Shown here one piece after another: positions 54,850-64,000 of a stretch of DNA of 64,000 bases. Position numbers and translations under genes: made by a program. Origin of the DNA: Sipunculus nudus. Taxonomy: Eukaryota; Annelida; Sipuncula; Golfingiida; Sipunculidae. Location: contig CM049317.1 in the NCBI GenBank assembly GCA_026874595.1, positions 60,920,618 through 60,984,617 on the forward strand. The letters are read 5' to 3'. The first letter of the stretch is position 1; the number at the start of each line of letters is the position of its first letter. The notes below the pieces were generated by a model that did not search any database, was not told the DNA's origin, and saw nothing but the letters and a program-made list of their open reading frames with translations.

Positions 54850-55113
54850 TCGAGTGTATATCTAAGAGGTGGAGCATGGTGGTGTTTTAGACACAGAACG
54901 AGACACAGATAACTGTTGTACTGGTTCCCGCGTCCATTTTTTTGTATGCTAGATGTTGCATGCTAGATATAGGGGAGCAGGGAACCAGCCTAGTGATCAT
55001 TTGTAAGATCGCGAGGGAACGCGATAAGATCGCGAGGGAACGCGAAAAGATCGCGAGGGAACGCGATATTTATCCAGAAAAAAGAATATCACGTATGTCA
55101 CTTTAGGGGCTCC
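54850..55113 (-). repeat. Inverted repeat arm with TCGCGA minisatellite, right
   Basis: Inverse of 50814-51115, with GATCGCGAGGGAACGCGA repeated three times, AGGGGAGCAGGGAACCAG and ACTGGTTCCCGCGTCC. It also has about 40 bp of extra sequence between the minisatellite and the GGGGCTCCAT end. Confidence 0.85.
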
Positions 55114-56112
55114 ATAATAAAGCATTCATGTCATTGGATATTCCGTGCAAATCAAATTTATATTGGGTTAAATAAAAGAATTATGCACCTTATATCCCAT
55201 TCACATTTTCCATAACGGACTAGAAGTTTCTACAGAACTACTCGGCATATAGATAAAGTTATAACATACTGGTGTGACTGGTTACCCCATTCGTGATGGA
55301 ATTCGTAAAAGCAATTGAATCTTAAACGGCATTTTTTTTATCTTTCATATCTGAACAGCAAAATCCTAAATTCACAATTATTCTTTGACTTAAATACAGT
55401 GTGCTTAACCATAAGGAGTCTACTGCAAGAGGTCAGACAATGGCGTCCGGGGCTGTCTGCTCAGGATGATGTACTTTGCGGTTGCTTGATAAGATACCGA
55501 GATGTATATAAGAACGAAGTAGTGCAAGGGACTTGTGTATATCGTTAGTGGCTTCAGACGCCAGCTGATACAAAACTCACCACACAGACCCTGAGGTCTG
55601 GTGTCTAAGGGCAGGGAAAACGGTCTGTGATACCCACAGATGTGCCCCTGTGAACAGCAACTGTACAGCGCCAGCGATGTCTCTCTCTGTGTTCTGAGGA
55701 CTGATGTCTGTGTCGGCTCAGCTATCCCTGTAACAGCTGCTTATTGCTGCTGTGTCGCTGTGGTTCACTTTGTCCGATCAACAACCTGTTCGTTCAGTCC
55801 CCTGTTTACATATATACGTTCTACGGAATATTTCTCTATTTGACTCTGGATTATCTACAAGGCTAAGCTTGAATAAGTTTATAAGAGCTTTATTCATATT
55901 AAGCCCAACTTAAGCCTCTAGAAGCTGTCCATATAAAATACGGATACTCATAAGCGGGCCTCCTGACTAGCTAAATCATAATTTTTTTAACATGCGCGTA
56001 TTTAATGGAACCGAAATCGTAAATGCTAATCAAATCCGATGGAAGACGTTTTCTATAATCTGACCAATAATGAAAGGTTTGTAAATCTATGGTACATCGT
56101 AGAGTGCTGTTT
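55114..56112. other. Intergenic DNA with a possible minus-strand exon
   Basis: On the minus strand GTCTGTGTG|GTGAGTTTTG (about 55580) is a strong donor after a GC-richer stretch 55587-55785, and a TATATATG step lies near 55815. Plus strand has TGATAAGATA and GTATATAAGAAC near 55490-55515. No product could be recognised. Confidence 0.25.
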
Positions 56113-56370
56113 AAAGTCGCTATGCGTTCTGTTGCCATAGTGCGGTGTGGTTTCAAGTCGCTTTGCGTTCTGTTGCCGTTGTGCGGTGTTGTTTAAGTCG
56201 CTATGCGTACTGTTGCCGTGGTGCTTTGTTGTTTAAAGTAGCTATATGCGTACTGTTGCCATGGTGCTTTGTTGTTTAAAGTCGCTATGCGTACTGTTGC
56301 CGTGATGCGGTGTTGTTTAAAGTAGGTATGCGTTCTGTTGCCGTGGTACGGTGTTGTTTTAACGGTTATG
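56113..56370 (+). repeat. 43-bp minisatellite, about six units
   Basis: Units of the form GTCGCTATGCGTACTGTTGC plus CGTGGTGC.(G/T)TGTTGTTTAAA. The minus frames at 55971 and 56193 that repeat TMATERIATLN-like words are the array read in translation. Confidence 0.9.
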
Positions 56371-57239
56371 CTCTTTCTTTTGCCGTTGTTCAAGCCGCTC
56401 TGTATTCTATATCCCTGTTACTCTGTTGTTTCACTTTGCTTTCGTTTGCCGTTATGTTGTGATGTCTCGGCTAGAGATACCGCAAAAGCTAAAAACCAAC
56501 CATTGCTACCATTATATTCGCGCATGATTTATATATAATAACATTTAGATAGCCCTTTCTTATCTTAGCAAGGCATAAAAGTAGGTCTTCAGTCCCGTCC
56601 TCGTATGAGTTCGGACTACACGTGCCGGCACACCGCTGTAAGTCGGAGCAGTGATTTAAAATGACACAAAATCTCCCTACCAGCAACTGGAGTAGTGCAG
56701 TAGTCCGCTAGCTCCCTGGCATCCTCACAACAAGTGGCTCACAGGGCAAAAAAGCAATGTCGTTTGTCATTGTGGCAGATTGTTTGTAGCCCTAAAGATT
56801 ATGATGGAAAGGTATTTATATGCAAAGTGATAGGCACATGGTCGGGTAGTTAGCGATAAGAACTCGGATAAAACTGTACTATCAATAATACTGTGTTTAG
56901 GAAATTTCAACAACCAGGTGTGTATTCTAAGACTACAGGTGCACCTCCGCCAAGATCCTTATCTAACCTTCCTGTGTTCTGCACAGAACAGGCCGATATG
57001 TGACATGGTTAACCAATCAAGGCTGATGTACATCTAGGTCAGCTCTGTAATAAAGACGTCCCCAATACCAGTGATAGGCAGTGGTCCTCGGCCGGGACAA
57101 AGAAATTGCCATCCCTCACACTGGATAAGAATGTAAAAACATATTTTGGTGATCTCCAAAATTGATTTGATTGTTCCTTAACCAATGTAATATACATGAA
57201 TATCCGTTAATAACTCTCAGAGTAATATGCTAACAGACA
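56371..57239. other. Intergenic DNA without recognised features
   Basis: No domain-bearing frame or RNA gene seen. Confidence 0.45.
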
Positions 57240-57860
57240 GCGATGAAGGAACGAGTCCGGATTTAGACTCAAGTCCGGGCCTGAGTCAACTTATTCAGGG
57301 ACTCGGACTTGGACTCGAGGGCTCTGGACTCGGACTTGTACTTGGACTCGGAGTCAAGGACTCGAGATATCAGGCCGAGTCCAGTATTGAGACGTTTATT
57401 GACTAAAGATAATACCTAAAATTCTATAAAAAAAGGTAGCTGAATAACACCATATTCACAACTTTGTCAAAAAGATCTCCGAAGAAGTGATGGGGTTACT
57501 GGTTCAAATTTATATATTTTTTGTAATGTAGATACATTAACATGGTGATGTATAACCTTCAGTCCGGGCTCGGGTCTACTTCCTCATGGAAGCGGACAAG
57601 GACTTTGATTGACGATTCTGGAATCCAACTTGGATAAGAGTCCAGACTCTAGTCAGCTTTTTCATAGTCTCGGTTTCAGTTTTTGACTCGTTGCTCCTGG
57701 ACCCGAGAAGTGAGATTCATCTCGAGTCCAGTAGAAAAAAAGCCTCTTATACTCAACGTCCGACGTTAGACTGGACAACAAACCACAAAGACCTAGATGT
57801 ACAAGAAGTATTGATAGTTTTAAAGTATTACGAAAACTATTGGATATGACCAATCGCACC
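57240..57860 (+). repeat. GGACTCG-rich repeat with CTCGAGTCCAG end, copy 2
   Basis: 57250-57375 is a dense series of GGACTCGGACTTGGACTCG steps; 57715-57860 matches 45480-45640 (CTCGAGTCCAGTAGAAAAAA and following). Non-coding. Confidence 0.7.
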
Positions 57861-58478
57861 ATTGTATTATATTTTCTGTACTTTGGTCAATATAAAATTC
57901 GATCCTGAATGTCCAGATAAGAAGGACTTTCACTTTAAGGAATATAAGCCAATATTTGAGTAAAATAAACCATGGAAATAATATGGAAATACAGGTGTTT
58001 TCTTATTTTTCCACTTTTGCTTTTTTTAAACGTTTGATTTTTTCTATGGAATTGGACTCGGATTTGGACTGGATTTATAAAAAACTCGGACGTGATGGTG
58101 ATGGTCGACTTTAACCTCAAGACTATATAGGTATATGTGGAAACTGTGGACTGGACTCCAATACTACACTCTAAAAACAGTTTGGTAAAAAAATTGCCCA
58201 GTTTGATTAGCTGAGATGATATTGGTAGATTTAACAAACACATTGGTTATTTCAGCCAACTCGCTGGTCATGCATTACCAAACCGATTTATTATTTCGAC
58301 CAATTTTTATTGGTTGACCTTTAGTTGCATATATTTAACGAATTCAATTGGTTGAGTTAATTTTGGTAGATTTTACCAAGATATCAGTTATTTTTACCAA
58401 TTGATTGGTCAATTACTAACCAAACGTGTTTGCTCAGTTTTATCCCAAACACAAAAGTGTTCCTGACTTTAAAGCTTA

Positions 58479-58640
58479 ACTGGCGGCTGAGCGGCAAAAC
58501 CTCATGACTTGTATGTGAGCTGTCACATGTTCGATTCCATTTTGTGTTTCCCCCTTGAAACGCGCACCATGGCAGAGAATCCAGGATCTGATGAATGGCT
58601 TATAACAAGACTTTGGATCAATCGAGAGAATAAAACAACT
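58479..58640 (+). mobile_element. tRNA-derived SINE-like unit
   Basis: A-box-like ACTGGCGGCTGAGCGGC and B box TGTTCGATTCC at tRNA spacing, followed by a body ending in AATAAAACAACTTAAA. The A box resembles that of the SINE at 17390. Confidence 0.6.
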
Positions 58641-58677
58641 TAAACACAAAGTGAATGTAGCAGTGCACACATAAACG

Positions 58678-59148
58678 TACGCTCTTTACACAGCGCTTTA
58701 CTTATAGGCCTACTACCTATATAGTAAGCGCTGTTTGTTTTGACCTCGTTTCCTGAATCGCTACATCGGGGGGGGGGGGGGGGGGGGGGCACTGTAATTT
58801 GGTCCAATTAGATGAGACCCTGTGCTGGAAGACAAAACGGTTTACAAGCCAAGCGAGGAATACACGGAGCCTATGTTGTTCATCTCGTTTGAGTGACAGC
58901 TCATCGCCCATCGACTTTTCTTTACTAAGAGTCACCATAAATCTGTCATCAAGCGGCGCTTGAAGTGCAGACTTGGCGGTGCCATGATGCCGGTCGAGTG
59001 TTTGATAACTGGCATTTGGTTGGCTGCTAGTCACATCAGCAGTTTTTTTTTCAGCAGACAGACCTACCACCTGGTGTCTAAGTGTATCATAAACGGTCAA
59101 AGCAGGCAGCGGGAAAATCAGTAGCTTCTTTAGAAGCGCAAGAGCGTA
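58678..59148 (-). mobile_element. Non-autonomous Mutator-like element, copy 3
   Basis: Ends TACGCTC and GAGCGTA with perfect 9-bp duplications ACATAAACG (58669-58677 and 59149-59157). Interior collinear with 36115-36588. A run of 22 G at 58768-58789 replaces the CCAGAGTGGAG stretch of copy 2. The 178-codon minus frame 58717-59253 runs through it and is not a gene. Confidence 0.85.
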
Positions 59149-59464
59149 ACATAAACGTGTCCTCTGCATGGTCTGACCAATTGAAATCTCAATGGTTGAT
59201 TTGACCAGTTTCTTACCTGATTTAACCAATTTGTTTAGGTTGACCTCATTCAAATTACATTGGTTAAATTGGGAATAACCAAACTATTTTGGTTAAAGTT
59301 GACCATTTTATTTAGTTAAGAAAACCTACATAAACCAAAAAATGTTGGTTATTCCAACCAAAATATTGGTTCAACCAATCAATAGTCCGGACGCATTTTG
59401 ACCAGGCAAATTATTTAAATTCAACCAATATTTTGGTCACTTTTACCAATTTGTGTTTGAGTGT

Positions 59465-60212
59465 CTATACTGGTATACAGATATAGGTATGGAAGACAAA
59501 TAGACCTATCCATGAACATGCGAATGCCCGTCGTACATGCATGGTCTTCTGCTGTGGAGCTACTGTGGTCGAAAAAGCCTATTTTCTTTTTTATCATTTA
59601 GTTCTATGTAAACCATAGCCCAGCCTATATACTGCATGCATATTCTACACATTTTTTAATACAAGGTAATTGTAGGCAGCGCCATTTATTAATGAAAAAA
59701 TAAAGCTTTCCATGCATGGTCTTTAATCACAACAGAGCGACCCATTCTATCTCCACTGAATAATTTCTTTTTATCATAGTCTAATTTCAATCGGGTTACT
59801 GACCATCTTTGAAGACTTGTCTTTCCCAATTTTGCTCAAACTTGGCGTCATGAACACATATAAGAATAATCGTGATTTCCCTTTTGCCAGAATACAGGTT
59901 GCCGGGAAGGAATTTCGTGTTGACAAAGAGATATCATCAGGAATTGCCTCCAAGCTTCCCTGACATTTCAGTCTTTACGTTCCAGCCCTTTCTTAAGTTA
60001 ACAATTTGTGGCCTGTTGTAGACAGAATGCATGCATACAGACAAAAAATATGTCTCAGGGCTACTACTGACCCCTATATTTGCCTATATTTTCCAGCAAT
60101 TATACACACTTATCTCCTATATTTCCGACATTTTCTTCACTGGACAGTTGTGACCAACATAATTGTTATTATTCAATAATAACTATAAAATAAACCTATT
60201 CCTTTTGAAAAA
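59465..60212. other. Intergenic DNA without recognised features
   Basis: Two CATGCATGGTC phrases (59535, 59711) but no element boundaries. No gene seen. Confidence 0.4.
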
Positions 60213-61963
60213 CTAGTGGCCCATGGGCCATGACGCTCAGCTGAATTCAAGGAATGTTGAACAATGAGAAAGATGACTGCCAGAGTGCCAAAAAATTATG
60301 AATTTTATGAAATGTCTGGTTAACGAGAAAACTCCAAGATAGATTGACATGCCAAATTTCAGACCAATATCTTGAACCATTCCTGAGATATGAGCAATTT
60401 TCCCCAAAAGCACATGTACGTATGGACGCCACAGGAAAACGATTGCAGATGTGGCGCCACCAGTCTTGAGTACAAGGTGGAGCAGGCCAAGATCTATGGA
60501 CATGCACAATTTCAGGCCAATATGGCAAGTCAATCCTGTTAAAAGGGCATTTATTTATTCTACAAAAAACGGGTGGCGCCATCTGTCTGGCTTACCAGAA
60601 AACTTTCCAAGATTGATGGACATGCCAAATTTCCAACATATATCTTGAACCACTCCTGAGGTATGAGCAATTTTCACTCAAAGCAGATGTACGGATGGAT
60701 GCCACAGGAAAATGATTGCAGGTGGCAGCACCAGTCTTGGGTACAAGATGGGGGAGTCCAAGATCTATGAATTTGGACAATTTCATGCTAATATGGCAAG
60801 TCACTCCTGAGAAAAGGGCATTTATTTATTCTACAAAACCGGGTGGCGTCACCTGTCTGGTTTACCAGAAAACTTTCCAAGATGGATGGACATGCAAAAT
60901 TTCAGACAAATGTCTTGAACCATTCCTGAGATATGAGCAATTTTCACCAAAAGCAAATATACCGATGAATGCAACGCGAAAATGACTGCAGATTACACCA
61001 CCAGTCTTGTTTACGAGATGTAGGTGTTGAGGATCTATGAACATGCACAATTTCAACCTAATACATTGTAGAACCACTAAGACGAACAGATGGCAAATGC
61101 ACAGTTGGACACTACGCAAAAAGTATTGTAGGTGACGCCACCAGTCGCAATTAGGAGATAGAGAGATCCAAGATCTATAGACATGCAAACTTTGAGCACT
61201 ATACATTGAGCCACTCCTGAGATATTGGCTGTTATCTAAAAAACGCCCAGATTCATATGGCACGGAAAAGATTCCCTGTGGTACCATCAGTCTTTGTGAT
61301 GCACAACAACATAGGTGAAGGAACAACTATGCTAGGTTTCGGAAAGATCAGTCCAAGGGTCTCAGAGGAGTTCTCTTTAAACTAACGAGTTTTTGTATCA
61401 CATTTTTAATTATTCTGTGGGGTACTTAGCGAGGAGGATATGGGTAACAGAGACCGTATTTCAGATTTCCATAGAGACTTTTCATGGACCTTCTTTGATG
61501 TCAAGTTAGAAAAATCAAGGCCCAGCGGTTACGATTTGTGCCCTGTTAACAAATGACAGCTTCTTTGAAGGTATCAAAAATAGGGGAAAAAATCGTAAAA
61601 ATTAGAAAAATACAGGCGGCGCCACCAGTTGCAGGAACTGACGGAACATTACATGATCAATATTCATGCAAAGAATCATGGTGATCAAGGCAGTAGTTAT
61701 TCATATACTGAAGCTTTTGTATCAAATTTTTTATTATTCTGGGGGGTACTTCGGAGACCCATTGCTCGGAGAATGTGGGTTACAGAGACCTAATTTCAGG
61801 TTTCCAAGTAGACTTTTTATGGACCTCCCTGGATGTCAAGTAAGAAGATTCCTGGTCCAGTGGTTAAGATTTGTGCCCTGTTAACGGACGGCCGGACGGC
61901 CAGACGGACGCCGGACAAAGGATGATCGCTATAGCTCAGATGACTTTCAGTCAGCTGAGCTAA
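60213..61963 (-). repeat. AGCTCAGCTGA-family element, copy C, full length, inverted
   Basis: Left edge ACTAGTGGCCCATGGGCC then ATGACGCTCAGCTGA is the inverse of the family right end; right edge TATAGCTCAGATGACTTTC then AGTCAGCTGAGCTAA is the inverse of its left end. A 271-bp unit beginning CCAGAAAACTTTCCAAGAT repeats near 60593 and 60864. All frames within are repeat-derived. Confidence 0.85.
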
Positions 61964-64000
61964 TTAAAGCTATTTGTAGAACTGTCTATGCTTTAGTGAT
62001 AAAATCATACAAGTGCCTCATCTAAATCAATTTAACATACCTTTAGAGGCTGTTTGATCAAGGATAGGTGGTCCTGCAAATTAACCACGATCATGCAGTG
62101 GAAACGCTTATATTTCCCTTGTATTTTCGGCTGTAAATTTCTAAATACTCCTATACACAGGAGACTAATGGAAGCGGCGCTAAAGTGAACTTTATTATAT
62201 AAAGTTTCTTGAAAGCCAGTTCCCCTGAAGAAAGTATTCCAGCTTCGAACACATGCACTGTGTATACTCGAGCATTAGAACACCGTACATACAATGGTTT
62301 TTTACGATTATTGTGGTCAGCATTGGTTTGGTTGTGGTGTTTAACAGACCGCACCATTTATTGCAGATCCAAAACACCCATCACATTTATGATATGTCGG
62401 GGATAACTCCGCCAGACTGTGAGATATTATATTTCCCTTATAGGTTAATGTGTCTGATGGCAACCTTATGCAAAAATGTCAAAACAGATCATAATGCAGT
62501 TTCGTGGAGAGTTGGGTTAACACTAAACCCCTTAAGGTTTAGGGGTTCTCCGGATCATTGTAACATTTTTATTTGAAAGAATACTTTTTTTTTATCCCAG
62601 CCACGGCAAGACCGTCGCCATTCACTCGTATTAGGGGAATCTTAACAAATAATTTCCGAAAGTGCGTGACGTATACATGCCGGCGCTTTACTTCTAGCGT
62701 GCATAGCTGACCTGTGGTTGAACCATCGAGTTTGTGAATCACATTTCCCTCGGCTTATATTTAATATATATTTCTTTTGCTAAGGTACCAAACACTTAAG
62801 AATGATAAAGATCCTGATAATAATCCGGATCTAGGGATCCAGAATGTTGGTGGGGGCATGCGGTCCCTGAGTGTTTTTTCAGGTGAGAAAAATAATTAAT
62901 GGCCTTATTGCATCTCGTTTCACCATCTCGGTGAGGTATGCCATACGGCTAGCTAACGACTCGATATAGGCCCCATCAGGCCAACGTAAATGCCTGCTGA
63001 GCTTTGTATTCACTGTTACTGCACAATGTGCTTATTGGATGAATGAGATTTTAAAATAGTTTTTCTAAAGGTACTGCATTTCAGTCGGTACATAAACTAT
63101 TTGTTCAAATTTGCACGAAGAGAGTTAAAAAGTTCATCCACAGCAAACGTAGAAAGCGCAGACACGTGTCCTGGTATAATCGCCGGCTTGTGTTGTAAAT
63201 TCTTAACGTAGCCGAGTGCATGAAAAACTTTTAAAGCGATTATAAACCGAAAAAAGGTGTAAACAATTCCCGATCTGCATCATGGAACAAGCTGATAACA
63301 GACGAAATGTAGAGAAATAATGAACAAGCTGTGGTTTTGGCGTTGACTTGAAACTTGAGGATATCGCGTTTGACCCACTCCATTGCTTCAAAGACATTTG
63401 GTGAAATCTAGATAGGACCTCCCAGAATAACTTCTAGTTTTCTTGTAATTGTACTGATAATCCTGATATTCACAAATTATGTGCATATTATTCTTTCCAT
63501 ACACAGTTATTTCATCCTAGACAGTGCAACCGTTAGACCTCGGGCCAGTTCTTAAAAAAAACACATATAGCTCCTCGCCTGGGAAGTAAAAATAAACCTT
63601 ACTATTATCCTGACTAGCGGCATACACTTCTGACGTCCTACCAAATCTGGGTTCAATTCCCTTGCACTAAACAAATTGTGCATGACAAATCTTAAGACAT
63701 GCTTGGAAGGAATGAATTACTCGGTGTTTGGTATGGAAAGGAAAGACCACACGAAAATGAAATACTCCGAGGGGAGATCCGTGACTTTACCCACGGAGTG
63801 TTTCGCTGCGATTGGGCCCATAACAACGGAGCACTGCGAAATAACAAGGCGAATCAGTTGGTAAATCATAGTCGGATTTTTCATAACGGCTAAAACTAAT
63901 TTTATACCTCAGTAAGGGTTAGACATCATTTGCTTAGCGAATTTTTTAATATACCGTGGGGAAAATGCCGTGCAGTGCTCGCTCAACCCGATGAAGGCAA
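61964..64000. other. Intergenic DNA with a few short repeats
   Basis: TTAAGAATGATAAA and GGGATCCAGA near 62798-62845 are echoed at 53104-53142. No gene supported. Confidence 0.4.
63611..63663 (+). repeat. tRNA-like SINE head or tRNA pseudogene
   Basis: CTGACTAGCGGCATACAC as a weak A box and CTGGGTTCAATTCCC as a B box with a T-arm-like stem. No acceptor stem pairing was found, so not a functional tRNA. Confidence 0.35.

Larger units (their letters stand above)
58166..59464. mobile_element. Foldback-like element with TTGGT/ACCAA-rich arms
   Basis: Outer ends ACACTC(T)AAAAACAGTTTGG and the inverse CCAATTTGTGTTTGAGTGT are inverse repeats. The arms (58166-58440 and 59160-59464) are packed with TTGGTT and ACCAAT steps in both directions. 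A SINE-like unit and a Mutator-like element lie between them. No clear target duplication. Confidence 0.6.

Noticed and set aside
58717-59253. 178-codon minus-strand open frame, the longest in the window
   Set aside because: It runs through a Mutator-like MITE and a poly(G) run; homologous frames in the other two copies are broken, and no domain is present.
60237-61326. Several frames of 89-154 codons on both strands
   Set aside because: They lie inside the inverted AGCTCAGCTGA-family element and repeat with its tandem units.

Overview
The window reads as AT-rich nuclear DNA from a lophotrochozoan invertebrate, most likely a bivalve mollusc. The reasons are spliced genes with GT-AG introns, very dense interspersed repeats (several types I associate with bivalve genomes), tRNA-derived SINEs, LINE tails ending in microsatellites, Penelope-like retroelement pieces and long (AT)n tracts. 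The phylum assignment is inference. There is no sign of operons, bacterial promoters or CRISPR arrays.

One complete protein-coding gene is clear: a seven-exon, plus-strand gene from 18550 to 27230. It encodes a 441-residue ENPP6-like protein (ectonucleotide pyrophosphatase/phosphodiesterase family, glycerophosphocholine choline-phosphodiesterase type). All seven exons join in frame at GT-AG sites and every expected zinc ligand is present. The last exon of a second, nearly identical copy lies upstream at 1904-2079, inside a 2.08 kb block (724-2801) that matches 25886-27951. The window therefore holds the 3' end of one paralogue and the whole of the next in a head-to-tail arrangement, about 16.5 kb apart from the stop codon of the first to the start codon of the second.

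The rest is mainly mobile and tandem repeat DNA. (1) 3198-4950, 46553-49637, 52952-53030, 60213-61963 and an intron fragment near 25290-25844 belong to one modular family. It has fixed ends (AGCTCAGCTGA at one end, a CAGCTGAGCGTCATG type motif at the other) but different tandem-repeat cores. (2) Three non-autonomous Mutator-like elements with 9-bp target duplications lie at 4192, 36115 and 58678; the first is nested inside a family (1) element. (3) Penelope-like remnants at 17930-18180 and 53301-54211 carry recognisable type I hammerhead ribozymes, one of them 0.5 kb upstream of the ENPP6-like start codon; the second remnant also keeps a GIY-YIG endonuclease fragment. (4) LINE remnants lie at 6620-7260, 14660-15661, 30760-32310 and 51130-51320. 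(5) SINE-like sequences include one with perfect 11-bp target duplications at 17390-17654. (6) Minisatellites lie at 7996-8625, 23390-24270, 29125-30430 and 56113-56370.

A few stretches look like promoters or orphan exons without an identifiable gene: a CRE plus TATA on the minus strand near 13160, a CCAAT/GC-box/TATA arrangement on the plus strand near 41060-41180, and protein-like open frames at 33424-33711. Most other open frames fall inside repeats and are not genes. All homology statements are by eye; no database search was run.
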